Assembly: GCA_022113835.1 (NCBI GenBank)
Contig: JAILWY010000010.1
Location: 11,290,501-11,354,500 of the forward strand
Reading direction: 5' to 3'
Source of the DNA: Atopsyche davidsoni
Taxonomy: Eukaryota; Arthropoda; Insecta; Trichoptera; Hydrobiosidae
DNA: 64,000 nucleotides
The translations under genes were made by a program, and so were the position numbers. The notes beneath the pieces were generated by a model. It saw only the letters and a list, made by a program, of their open reading frames with translations. It ran no database searches and had not been told where the DNA came from. Of this stretch, positions 39,901 to 50,961 are shown piece after piece (position 1 is the first letter of the stretch; the number at the start of each line of letters is the position of its first letter).

Positions 39901-41743
39901 GCACAAAGGATGGTATAAAGTTAATTTAAAAAAAACTTTAACTTTCAAGAGCCTTTATTATAATTTATCAATAATTATATTGGACTGTTTTACTAACAGT
40001 ATTTATATATCTCCTGATTCTGCGTGCAGGTTGTGTGGCTTACAATAAGTGGCTTAAGTGGTAGCCTACATAAAATTCTCTTTTGCATTATAGAATTTTG
40101 AAAAGAAAAACGTGAAAAAGCCTTTATTTTAATAAATTCAAGTGCATAAATACTATCTGAGCTGATGTGTCTAGTTCTGGGAATTGTGATAATCAATGTC
40201 AGATATTCATATTGACTTGTATATAGCTCAAATAATAATAATTAATATATTCTCCTTATTTCAGGGAACTGAGGAGCGTAACCACGATCTTGTTCAAGTT
40301 TACAAGTCTTACTTTTCTCGGCATGTGAACCCTGCAAACCTTGCTCTACTTATTGACTCCTACGTGAGACGTTCGGACCTGAATATTGCTCGTGGGGATG
40401 GTGAGACTGCCAGGCGCAACTCGCGCACGGACATAGCCAACCCCACTCTTCGTATGCCTGTCATAAACATCACAGGATCGCTGAGCCCACATGTGGACGA
40501 CACCGTTACTCTCAACGGTCGCCTCGACCCCACAAACTCGACCTGGATGAAGGTTAGTCTCTCTTATAAATATTATGTATAGCTTACTAAATTTTATCTT
40601 ACTTCAAAGTGAATAAGTTTTTTGTGTACACAAAGAGTAATTTATTGAAATTGCATTTTTTATTATGCTCAATCTTATATTCACAAGGGGAAAAATTCTC
40701 CATTATGAAGTTATAGGAAAATAATTTTATATTTCTCGTTAATTGTATACAAATGAATTCATTCACAAAAAATCACAAGTGATGAGTTTATTTGTGATAG
40801 AATCCTTCTGAAAGGGTTATTATCAATTCAGAGGTTATATATTAATACAAAAGAGCTTCATAATACTATTTATTCTAATTTTTATAATAAATAAGAGGCA
40901 AATTATACTAAGTTTAAATGTGTGTCTGACAGATTTCCGACTGTGGTATGGTCCTTGAGGAGCAGCCAGGAAAGGTGTCAGAAGCATTCCGATTGTTTTT
41001 ACAAGGCGAGGGTTATGGTAAGTCTAAGTAAATATTTTGTAAAAATCAATATAAAAATTCTTCTAACCAACTTTCTAATTTAGAATGTACTGTTTTCCTT
41101 TTACAGTCGGACAACCGAATTAATTTAAAGTTATAGTTTTATCAAATTGACAAGCGCTAAGTAGATGCACTATTTGCCTTTTTCTGGTATTTCACAATAC
41201 CATTAGAATAACAAACTTCCTTTGAATCAAAACAAAAGTGAAAATGTAATGCGGACATAGTATCTATATTAAAAATTAGAAATGGCTATGTTCTATCGAT
41301 CTCAATAAACTAGAAATAATATTGTGATTCTCAAACATTCACTTATGTCATTATTGTCATAATTGGTTTGATAAGACTTCATTTGTATCAGAGGGCTATT
41401 TTAAACATTTATGGGGGTTCTAAGCTTCATTTTCTCATTATTAATTGTGAAATTAATAATGTATAAACGAAGACAGATGTCCTGGTATAGTTTTAGTGAC
41501 TTAGTCAAAATACAGCCATAATTCAATATTTCATGTTTCAATCAATATTTTATGTTTTTAAAATATTTAATGGAGCTTACATAGCCAATCATTATATATA
41601 TATATATACTATTATATATATATATATATATACTATTATATATATATATATATACTATTATATATATATATATATACTATTATATATATATATATATACT
41701 ATTATATATATATATATATACTATTATATATATATATATATAC

Positions 41744-41792
<49 letters not shown>

Positions 41793-44700
41793 ATATCACA
41801 TAAAATATTTTTATTTTAAAATATTTTCTATATTATGATTATTGTAGTAATAATGAGGCTATAGAAAAATTTGAGGATCATAGATAAAATAAAATAACAA
41901 GACCGGAATGGTGGCTATATTATAATACTTATTCTATTATATTTCGTAAACACGTTAGATTAATTATTATTATATATATATTGAAATGTTCACCTAAGGG
42001 ACGTGAAACGTTTTAGACCACCAATCATTATTGGCTTTTTAAGTATAAGTCTTTTTCTTGGATGATTTGGAATAATAATTTATAATAAAATATTAGTATG
42101 TAAAATCGGCTTGGTTTGACGGTGAGATAAAAATAAAAAAATAATTTTCCATCTATATAAACTTTAACTAAATATTTATTTAATCAGCCCATCAAATATA
42201 TTTTAATTAGCCGTTATACAAAAAAAAACAAAAATTTAATCTTGTTATGTTTAAGCGTTATTTTTTTAACTTGTAATATAACTATTATTTGTTCATAATA
42301 TTTCAATAACCTGTTAAAATATCCTGAATTCTAAGTCAAAAATTATATAAATAAATACATCCGCATATATTCTCACACACAAACAGTTATACATAAATAT
42401 ATATAAGGATATGTAGTGGGCTCAATGTTTATTGGTTATTATTTCAATAGTTATAAATTATCTTTTGAATTTAAAAATATAATTTAAATTATTTTAATCT
42501 CATGAAAAAACAATTATGCTCATATTTTAGTTAAACCTATCTTTCTTTTGTGTTAAAAGTAATTTGGTTTGAGGTATTTCGTTAAAACAATGTTTGTATG
42601 TATGAATCAATGGTATGCAATGAGCCAATCAATGTGTGAAATGCTGGAAAATTATTAATTTGCTTTTACTATGAAAAATGTTGGGATATTGTAATAAGTA
42701 CACCATTTCCTGCCTCTTCATCTTAAAAAAGTAAACAATAAAGACAGCTACATAAGCAATAGCACAACTTATCAATTTACAATTAGCCAATAATGTCACT
42801 TTATTCCGGGTGTTTTTTATATGGTTAAGCCTATAAAAAACAGCGGAAAAAAGGACCCTACTGGCTAGTTATCATTTGGTTGTCAGTTGTGTCGCAGTGT
42901 GGGTAGAGATCTTAATTATCAGCATTTCATGTACTTTGTGCATCTTATTGTATTCCACTTCTATTCAAACATATCTATCAGTTATAAAATCATTACAATC
43001 CATATTTAGGATACAAATATATACTTTATTCTGATTCCTCAAATCATAAATGGTAATATTATATATATAAAGCTACTGTAATGTAGTCCCACTTCTGATT
43101 TTCTTCACTATAAATTGTTTATATGGTCTGTATTTATTTTGACAGAAAATTTCTAACTTTTCTGTGCCCCAAATACACATAAATTACTTGTGTGCTATGT
43201 AAGAAACTATTATTTTTACATAAAAAATTATATATTATACAATCGTTTGGCTGAAATTTTATAAACACATTTAATATTAAATTACTTATATAAAACCTGT
43301 GTAAATATTTTTATTATAAAAATACTTTCGAAGATATTTTTAATAATTTTACATATATTTCGAATATAATGGACACCAAGTATGCTACATACATTACTTT
43401 GTCATAAATATTCCACAATTAACATAAACAATGAGTTATTTATTTGTATGATGCAAATGTGAGGTCTTAAGATTTAAATTGTTGTTAAAAAATAGAACCA
43501 ATCATAGAGGCGGCAGACTTTGAAGCCTCAGACTTTTCCCGTAGGTGCTTTCTAAATTGTATAGTGAGATCCATTAAACTTCATGATGGTGTTGCTGAGA
43601 GAGCTTTAAGATGCATTGTTCCAAGATATTGTACTAAGCAAAATAATGTTGGATAAATTTGAATGGTTTAATCATGTAAAACAAACTTCATAAATAGATT
43701 TATAAAATATTTTTGAAAATATTGTTACAAAAGATGAATGATGTTTTGTATAAGAAATCAAAACTTTTATAGCTTTGTTGCTCTATAAGACACCTTTGTT
43801 GAATATCTGGTGTGATCATAAGTATTTCTGCAAAAAAGTATTATGCAAGTTAACATTTATTTATATGTAAGTCATTTAGTCGTGTGTGATATTTATTTAA
43901 CAATACCGGTTAAAAATAAAAGCTGCTGCGAAACATTTTTTTTACTATATATTATTTTTGCTCCCCATCATTTTTAATAATTCCATACATAAAAAAACAC
44001 ACACAAGCTTAGTAAAAGTGACCTACATCCATTTGAACTAAACACCTTTAAATAATAACAAATTGGTAAAAACGTAATTTCTTATAATATTGGCATGGTC
44101 TCTGAGCGAGACGAAAGAGGAATATTAAATTAACATAGTATTTCTTTGAATAACTTTAATTTCATTTTACTACATACTTAAACTTAAGTAATAATATAAT
44201 TTAATAATTTTTAACTCGGTTTATTATTATATTGTATTTTTATTTATTATTGCACTTTTAGATGTTATCTACTCAAGATCATTATTATTTTTAATGCTTT
44301 GATGCACTGTGTTAACTTGATGTAATATTTTATCCCTAGCTTTTAAGAAAAGTAGTGTCAAAAAATATTTTTCGTTTTATCACTGCACAAATATAAAAAG
44401 AGACATTTTATATTTTTTTGCAATTACTTGAAAACATAAATTTAATAAAAATATATATCGATTTCGAATCACAATACATTTTGTTTAACTGTAAAGAAAT
44501 AATATTTTAGGTTTATTATTATATTATCATCTAAACTACTTAGTAACTTTGAAATAATATTAAAAGTGAGTACCATTTTCATTTTGAATTTTGTTTTTTT
44601 GTTTATCTTTTGAAATGAAAAACAAAAATATTTTTACTGCACAGAGTATACTATACAAAACAATACTTAGTCGTATTAAATTTTAAAACTAATACTTTTA

Positions 44701-47700
44701 CTTAAAATAGGCAATGGCATCACAACTTTACGCAATTCTTTTAAAAACATTGTTACAAATTTTACTATCCATCAATTTTAAAGTCTGGACTGTAAGCAAT
44801 GGCCACTTTCTCTAATGGGTATGTATGAGTTAAGTACTCAATTAGGTATTAAGCTGTACTAAGAATTCATCATTATAATATATAATTAGAAATCATTTAA
44901 AAGCTTTAAAAAAAAACATTTTTGTAGCATGAAACTAGATTACCATGTATTGTCTTAAATTATTTCTGATCTAGGTAGATATTTTAGAAGATATTTAGAA
45001 GATCAGGCCTAGTAGGTAAATTATTTAAATACATTTATTATTGAATCATAGGTACCATACTTGTAAAAGATTATATATTTGTTTCTTTTATAATTTATTC
45101 ACAATGCCAATTTTTTTATATTTATTTTACCAAAAATAACTGATATTTCTACAAATATTATTTGTTCAACTAGTATTCAATTATTTAAAGGCAGTTTACA
45201 TATAATTCATGTAAATTGCTGGTATTTTGTATATAAAAGAGTTTTATGCTATCTATATTGAAAATGGTGTGATTATAGATTATTTTAGAATATAATCATC
45301 ATCCCAAGAAAAAAAGCTGTTACTCAATGTTTCCATGTGGCTATTTTCTTATTGTTTTGCTATTGGATTTTTATATTGTTGTGTTGAAATGCTTTGGTTT
45401 ATTGCAATGGTTTGTCTGAATCTCACTCTGAAATTTAGTTGTATAAACAACCATACGAATTCTATAATGTAATGCTTTTGATGCCGTACTTTTTGAATAC
45501 AGCATCTATGCAGCATATATCATTACAATTTAAATATTTAATATGTTTTTACAAAATTTTACCTTAAATTAAAGTTTTCTGTTGTTTTACTTTTTTCTTG
45601 ATTTGAACAATAATACATTGATAAACCCTTAATATTTTTGTAAAATTATTTATAAGTACATTCAACAGTAAAATCATACTAAAAGTTTTTTTAAGTAATT
45701 TTTTTTTAAATTATGCTTGCAATATATATTTTTTGCAGCTACATCATCATCATTAGACTTTTTATTTTGTTTTTAATATTGATCATCTGATAGAACATTA
45801 AGAGTTATCTAAACAATAAGTACACTTTTACTATTTATATTCGTTAATTTAAAAAATCCAATATTCTATCACTTGAATTATATATTCATGATTATAAAGC
45901 AATATAATTTATGATTCCATAGCACTCAGTAGCAATAAATGTAAAAAAAATATTTCATAACTCAATTCTTTTATAAGATAAATATTCATAGTTATTTATT
46001 GTAGGTTTTTACTAAATTTATTTATGTTTTAATATTATTTTTTTTTCCTGCCTAGCTGTCAAATTGCTCCAAAAAATATCCAAGCACCAGTGACGTCCAG
46101 TTATTAAGAAGATATTTAGCAGTAGAGCACATGTACATTAGGGCTATTATCCACTGTAAGTGTTACACCTTTGCACCTTTCTATTTTATTAATTAATTAA
46201 CTTTTTAAGTAAAACAATGTTCAGTATTATTTTATCAGAACATAAAAATAAAAATTATTATTCAAACATACTAACATCTGATATAATAATAAGCTAAAAA
46301 TAATATACTAATACTTTATTTTTAATAATCATAAGTTGGTTATTAGCAGGCTTTTATCTACTAAATATTTTAATAATACCTTATTTCCCATAAATACTAA
46401 CCAATATAATGTTTAAGACTATTTTATCAGAACATTGCTAATCAATTTTATTATTTAAATATACCCATGTTTTATTAAAATTATGATATAAATACTCTTA
46501 TAACAATTTATTTTTAATAACCAAAAAAGACCTAATTAATAATCAAAAAGATAATAATTGGAACTAAAACATTGATAAGACTATACAGTTGTATTAATAT
46601 CAAAAGGATAGAATCTGAACATCAAAATGATATTTGTGAAATCATTTTTTTTATTACATGCCCAATCGTGTAATATTTTAGGATAACGACACAGCTTTTC
46701 TTTCTAGGGGTATTTTATTTTCTACCATGATTATGAAAATCATCGTACACAGATATACAATGTTAAATGTTTAATCAATGGTCTTTTTAACGGTTATTTT
46801 TGATGATTCAAAATTCAACAAATACTTCAAAACTAATTATACCAAATGATAACATTATATCATTTTAGTTTGGATAATCTCTAACCTTTCCCTCCTTGCT
46901 TTTTATAATTTTAAATACTTACAAGCAGTGATTATAATTTACATATGGATTTCATTGGTTTATATTATTTATAAGCACGTTACGCATGGTAAACTGTAAA
47001 ATAATGTCAGATTGTTATTTTGTATTAATATCATTTGATTTAAATTTATTGATTAGCCATAATTTGGTTTAATTTTAAAAAATCAGTTGTATTCAATGAC
47101 ATGTAAATATTTGAAACTTTTAAATAAATTAATACAAAATACTCATTAGTAAAATGATGAGCCTTACTCCTCTCTCCAGTATGGCAAATTATTTGTTGAT
47201 ACTAATAATTATAACCAGTTATTATTTACTAAAAAAATATTGTATTATTAAATGTGCAGTACAAATATTTGACATTATTTTACAATAATTTAATGATAAA
47301 TTTGGTCCTTATTTACTTGCCGTTGCCTTACAGAGTCCAAATTTTCAATATTTTAAAATATCCTACATTGAAGTAATCGATAATAATCATTTATAGATAA
47401 ATAGATTTTTTCTTCTAAAACTAAACTAATTCATACACTTATTATAAAAAAAATATTTTACAGACTAATAATTTACATAACTTATTAATAGACATGACCT
47501 TTCAATTTACACACACAAATTATTAACATATCTTTTTAATTACTCTTTAGGATCTTATACTTGTTACTCTCCGACAACCAAAACTTGGTAAATACAAATA
47601 GATCTTTTATTACATGTAACTATATGTGTTGTTTTGTGATTATTATTAAAAATACTGATTTTGCCCTCTTATCGCCTATAATTTTCACTTTCAATATAAC

Positions 47701-48986
47701 ATAATATATATTTCTAAACAATCAAAAGTTGTTATAAAACGTATGTTTTGAAACCAGTTATGAATAAATAACTTAACTAATTGACATTCATCATTAAAGT
47801 TCCTTGGACATTACCGTTAATGGAAAAGCATCACCATGATAAAAATGGATATCTTATATATCTTTAGTAAAAAAAAAGGAGTATCCTAATGTTGCGATAT
47901 ATATATTTTTTCAAGATATTGAGAAAAACCTTGAGATTTTTGCATAATCAGATAATCTATAGTAAAAGTATTTGTATTTATAAATAACTTACTCTATTGT
48001 TTAAAGGTTTTATCATTGAAATCAATTTTGTACAAATTTTATTTACGAACTTATTTCAAATGAAATAAATGTAATCTTACCCTTATTATTACGGAAGAGT
48101 TCAACTAATCATATATTTCCATTTATAACTAGAGGGCTTTTTAGTATTTAGATTATAAGTATTGTCATGTGAGCGCTAATGGAGAATTATCATCATTTCC
48201 AAGTTTATTATAAACAAATAAATCACAAATTGGTTTGCTGCATATAAATAATATTAAAAATGAATTTACATCCACCTTTATTATGGTAACTCTTCATTGT
48301 AATTTATTTGATATGTTTGATTATATATGACTAATACATAGATATATTTATGATATGGGATAAATATTTTGTAGAATTCCTATAATAATAATCAACACAT
48401 CAATTCCAACAATTCATATTCCTGTTGTGAAAGCTAAGTAGGAAAAATAATTTTGGTAAGACCTTGTTATCGGTCAAAATCATGCAAGCATTCCACTTTT
48501 TCAATAGTATACAACTAACAGCTTATTATTTAAAACATAATTGACTGATTGCAAAGTCTAACCAAGTTATTTGGGGTTTTCATAAAATTATATGGAATAA
48601 CATTTTCGTGTAGCTATTATGATGTTTAACAAACATTTTTTGTTGGTAGTATTGATATTGAGATAATGGTGACTTATCTGTGTTTTGGTTCAAAGCGTAT
48701 ACAAATATTGACTATTATCATATTCATCTAAAAACTCCGCTTCCAACAACATGTTATCATCGGCCATGACTGTAAAATGACAATTTTGTTGTATTTGCAC
48801 ACATGTTATTCCATTTTTCATGATTCGGGAGGGAAACATCACTACCGTAAATTTTATTACGTTAATTTATAGCTTTTAACCACATCAAATAATGGCTAAA
48901 TAATTTGCTAGAGGTTTTGATGTTTGTCAATCATTTTATAAATAATCATACTTATATATTTATATATATTAAAAAAATCAAAAACA

Positions 48987-49021
<35 letters not shown>

Positions 49022-49614
49022 CATATATGTATATATATATATTTGATTTATATCTATTTATTATTGATATATATTTTCTATATCATGATTGTGCTTTCTA
49101 ATAAAACATCCACAAAAAAAACATACTACTAAATAATATTAACTGATTGATTCTTTTGAGTGTAAATATATAAACCTTTCAACTACAACAATAACATTTA
49201 TTATTCAAAGATCATTTATTATGTACCTGTGATAAAAACTTAAGATTATTAGGATATTAAATAAATTAAACTTGTGGATTGGTATACAAACCAATTGAAA
49301 GCAAACTAAAAAAACAAGTTACAAAACCTATCTATAAAGAGCTTTCATTTGATGAAATAAAAATAGGCTAATGCGATAAAAACAATACAGAGCATGTAGT
49401 AACCTTTTCTAATATGTTGTAATTTTTTTACCCAGTGGCTCCCCTGTCCCCAACAAAGATCCATGCATACCGACGTAGCTCCCTAGAAGAGCTGCGTCAG
49501 GTGATCCGGCGGGAGCAGGAACGTCAGAAAGCTGCCCGTGCTCGAAGCTGCGTGGAGCCATCTCCCGTTATTCACATCACTGAAAATCCCATATCTGAGG
49601 CAGTTGCTTGCTAA
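30703..49614 (+). CDS. MESK2: NDRG/MESK2-like protein, seven coding exons, 388 aa
   Basis: Coding joins are 30703-30907, 32994-33114, 39190-39331, 39417-39563, 40265-40552, 40933-41017 and 49436-49614. All introns are GT-AG and the frame holds throughout, giving 1,167 nt and 388 residues, within the usual NDRG length. The N-terminus ([19 protein letters not shown]), ITYHD-type strand ([10 protein letters not shown], about 59-68), [29 protein letters not shown] (136-146) and LFLQGEGY near residue 329 match the insect NDRG family. The alpha/beta-hydrolase elbow reads GVGAG (138-142), with glycine in place of the nucleophile serine, as is known for this non-catalytic family. Drosophila MESK2 was found as a modifier of KSR/Ras signalling. 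Family proteins are cytoplasmic and implicated in differentiation and stress. The exact biochemical role is unknown. The ATG at 30703 is chosen by family similarity. Confidence 0.93.
30908..32993 (+). other. MESK2: NDRG-like intron 1 with GC-rich blocks
   Basis: A 2.1-kb intron. GC-rich blocks lie at about 31,330-31,470, 31,975-32,110 and 32,800-32,993. The middle one contains AGGTCA at 31,981-31,988, a GTGACC half-site near 32,096 and TGAGTCA (AP-1 consensus) near 32,115. An intronic enhancer is plausible. No further exon was found. Confidence 0.5.
32994..33114 (+). CDS. MESK2: NDRG-like coding exon 2 (residues 69-108)
   Basis: The acceptor is TCTCTCGCAG and the donor GA/GTGAGT. The exon encodes [21 protein letters not shown] and NAPGQEEGA, the second strand region and the conserved APGQ loop of NDRG proteins. 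It enters in phase 1 and leaves in phase 2. The preceding 200 bp of intron are also GC-rich. Confidence 0.95.
38531..38580 (+). promoter_or_regulatory. Paired CCGGCG-TAATT elements in intron 2
   Basis: CCGGCG followed by TAATTACCGC at about 38,532-38,547 is echoed by CCGGCGGTAATTCAC at about 38,563-38,577. The 9-mers AATTACCGC (38,539-38,547) and GCGGTAATT (38,566-38,574) are also exact inverses. TAATT is a homeodomain core, so two homeodomain sites are a reasonable reading. Confidence 0.4.
38811..38824 (+). promoter_or_regulatory. RFX X-box-like site in intron 2
   Basis: GTTTCCCTGGCGAC fits the RFX X-box form RYYNYY-N(1-3)-RRNRAC. It is flanked by a GGGTGGTTTGTTTG stretch (forkhead/Runt-like) and CAGATAA (GATA-like) within about 60 bp. 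The cluster suggests an enhancer. Confidence 0.35.
39190..39331 (+). CDS. MESK2: NDRG-like coding exon 3 (residues 109-156)
   Basis: The acceptor is TTTTTTCAG and the donor AAG/GTAACA. It encodes [20 protein letters not shown] followed by [14 protein letters not shown]. This is the nucleophile-elbow exon, and glycine at residue 140 replaces the catalytic serine. It leaves in phase 0. Confidence 0.96.
39417..39563 (+). CDS. MESK2: NDRG-like coding exon 4 (residues 157-205)
   Basis: This follows an 85-bp intron, the shortest of the gene. The acceptor is TTTTCAG and the donor AGG/GTAATA. It encodes [20 protein letters not shown] and ends at [10 protein letters not shown], both highly conserved family blocks. 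Phase 0 at both ends. Confidence 0.96.
40265..40552 (+). CDS. MESK2: NDRG-like coding exon 5 (residues 206-301)
   Basis: The acceptor is TTATTTCAG and the donor AAG/GTTAGT. It encodes [17 protein letters not shown], a cap-helix region, and then [15 protein letters not shown] and [13 protein letters not shown], the region corresponding to the late core strand of the hydrolase fold. Phase 0 at both ends. Confidence 0.96.
40933..41017 (+). CDS. MESK2: NDRG-like coding exon 6 (residues 302-329)
   Basis: The acceptor is GTCTGACAG and the donor TATG/GTAAGT. It encodes [20 protein letters not shown] and LFLQGEGY, the end of the folded domain. It leaves in phase 1 into an 8.4-kb intron, where the two alternative C-terminal exons diverge. 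Confidence 0.96.
41598..41789. repeat. Higher-order TA repeat, unit about 22 bp
   Basis: Runs of TA about eight to ten dinucleotides long are separated by a regularly spaced ACTATTA interruption, repeated about eight times, and end in a pure TA run. The regular spacing shows that whole 20-24 bp units were duplicated, not just dinucleotides. Confidence 0.93.
42861..42907. mobile_element. Terminus fragment of transposon family A
   Basis: CTGGC, then TTTGGTTGTCAGTTGTGTCG and a GTGTGGG end match the right end of the copy at 63,150-63,199 with some loss. The opposite end is absent nearby. It lies inside intron 6 of the NDRG-like gene. Confidence 0.6.
43489..43656 (+). pseudogene. Protein-coding relic inside intron 6
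   Basis: The frame is open for 55 codons with no ATG start and ends at TAA 43,654-43,656. It reads in part [20 protein letters not shown] followed by [20 protein letters not shown]. Its composition, conserved-looking Cys, Arg and LHDG residues and higher GC than its flanks mark it as once-coding. The style resembles uncharacterised transposon-associated proteins common in arthropod genomes, but I cannot name the family. The acceptor context before it (AAAAAATAG) is poor, so an exon of the host gene is unlikely. It is best read as a truncated mobile-element or retrocopy fragment. Confidence 0.5.
46056..46155 (+). CDS. MESK2: Candidate alternative C-terminal or cassette exon
   Basis: The acceptor TTTTCCTGCCTAG ends at 46,055 and the donor CACT/GTAAGT lies at 46,155/46,156. 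The block is clearly GC-richer than the surrounding intron. Spliced from exon 6 it reads [12 protein letters not shown] and stops at 46,091-46,093, giving a 341-residue isoform with a short basic tail in place of the 59-residue tail. If the stop is used with a downstream splice the transcript might be an NMD target. If transcription ends here it would be a terminal exon. Its phase-0 frame is also open to the end and would join exon 7 in frame, but no upstream exon supplying that phase was found. Confidence 0.55.
48990..49043. repeat. (TA)n / (TATATG) microsatellite
   Basis: Two TA runs, about 48,990-49,018 and 49,026-49,043, are joined by TTTGCATATATG. The tract lies about 400 bp before the last NDRG-like exon. 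Confidence 0.9.
49436..49614 (+). CDS. MESK2: NDRG-like terminal coding exon 7 (residues 330-388)
   Basis: The acceptor is TTTTTTTACCCAG. It encodes [20 protein letters not shown], a basic [17 protein letters not shown] helix and a variable tail ending SEAVAC before TAA at 49,612-49,614. The tail has Ser/Pro sites typical of NDRG C-termini, which are known phosphorylation regions (for example SGK1 sites in vertebrate NDRG1). RRSS at residues 343-346 looks like a basophilic kinase site. That last point is inference. Confidence 0.93.
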
Positions 49615-49678
49615 TCAATCTATCTTATTTGTGTATTTATAATTCAACATAAGAATAATATAGTTTCTTTATGATTTT

Positions 49679-49744
49679 ATTTAATTCCACACCACACGTA
49701 ATTGATATGAAACATCAATGATTATTTTCAATGTGGAATTAAAT
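49679..49744 (+). promoter_or_regulatory. Stem-loop in the 3' UTR of the NDRG-like gene
   Basis: ATTTAATTCCACA (49679-49691) is perfectly inverted as TGTGGAATTAAAT (49732-49744). Inside the loop a second stem, ATTGAT/ATCAAT (49,701-49,719), could form. It begins 65 nt after the stop codon, so it would be present in the long-isoform mRNA. Confidence 0.55.
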
Positions 49745-49998
49745 GAAGTTGTAATTCTTCTTAACTCATTTTTATTATTTTTCACATACTTTATTGGTAA
49801 ATTTACATAGTAAAAGTCGTAATATTCCACAATATGAATCTGATTTATGTCATAAAATTGTCTGGGTTCTTAATCTTTAGGTTGCGACCCAAATTTAAAT
49901 CTTTATTTATCTCTTGTGGATTAAAGGGTCTATTTTAAAAAATTTAAAACCAACAACTGTGTTACACTGATTTGTAGTATTCTTTATAATTTGCCTCA

Positions 49999-50004
49999 AA
50001 TAAA
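49999..50004 (+). terminator. First AATAAA polyadenylation hexamer after the NDRG-like stop
   Basis: This is the nearest canonical signal, 385 nt after the TAA. A GU-rich stretch does not clearly follow. The next is at 50,573-50,578. Confidence 0.35.
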
Positions 50005-50370
50005 TATAAAAAGTCACACATAAGTGTTGCATTGATTACAATAGATATATTTTTTTCCCTCATAATGATAGTTTTCACCTCATTTTGGTGAGAAATTTCT
50101 CAGAGACTGATATTTCAAAATATGGCTAGATAAGTAATAAACATTACAGAAGGTAAAAAAATCGATAACTGAATATCGGAAATGCATTGGTTGGCTAAAT
50201 GTATCATTATTCCCATTTTCAAAGTTCTTTTAAAAAGCTGATATTAACTACAGCCGATTTCTTCTTTTGGGTTGCCTCCTAAAATTTTTAAGAACCAATG
50301 GACTAATTCCTTTGATTGTTTAAAATATGTATTTACACTATTCCTTTAAGTGATTTTTTTAATGTATACA

Positions 50371-50410
50371 GATCATGACTTTAATAATATGATCATGACA
50401 TTAATAATCA
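50371..50410. repeat. 20-bp tandem duplication
   Basis: GATCATGACTTTAATAATAT is followed directly by GATCATGACATTAATAATCA. The two copies differ at three positions. Confidence 0.8.
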
Positions 50411-50881
50411 GCAACTACCTACAGATGAGCATCATTAAGTTATTTTTACAGCTATGAGATTTCTTTCTTGTTAATAACGTTGAAAATTTTGTTATATTAT
50501 TATTATTTTTCATCTAATAGGTTATTTGAACATTTTTATCAATGTATTTGGAACCGTACTCACTATTTTGTGAATAAAAATAGAAAGTAATTGATTTTAC
50601 CTAGAAAATCAATCTATAATACCTTCGATATATCAATTGTAAAACATAATTTGTTTAAAATCCACGAGTCAGAGTTATCTGAGGGCATTTCTTGTTATAA
50701 CTTTGACTTGGCTATTATAGACGTGGCTTTACTCATCGTCAAGTCACACTATTGCCTGCAGCTTGTTATTAGTGCTTTGGCTATATACCTGATAAGGTTA
50801 ATTTTACAAGTAAGGTATCTCTGACTCCTGGTTATTATTTGTTTAATTTTAGCACTCTTTTCCATCAATACACACATACCT

Positions 50882-50888
<7 letters not shown>

Positions 50889-50958
<70 letters not shown>
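50889..50958. repeat. (CA)n-(TA)n-(TG) compound microsatellite
   Basis: A CACACA segment leads into two long TA runs split by TGTG. It lies in the region downstream of the NDRG-like gene. Confidence 0.92.

Positions 50959-50961
<3 letters not shown>

Larger units (their letters stand above)
41018..49435 (+). other. MESK2: NDRG-like intron 6, very AT-rich
   Basis: An 8.4-kb intron. It holds the composite TA repeat at 41.6 kb, a transposon end at 42.86 kb, a coding-like relic at 43.5 kb, the alternative exon at 46.06 kb and TA tracts near 49.0 kb. Nothing else recognisable was found in it. Confidence 0.7.

Noticed and set aside
41533..41793. 86-codon Tyr/Ile-rich frame
   Set aside because: It is a translation of the TA satellite, not a gene. 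The same applies to frames at 12,745-12,961 and 59,569-59,751.
41999..42030. GTGAAACGTTTTAG resembling the GAAACGT retroelement end
   Set aside because: Lacks the CUGANGA core and stem II; a short chance match.
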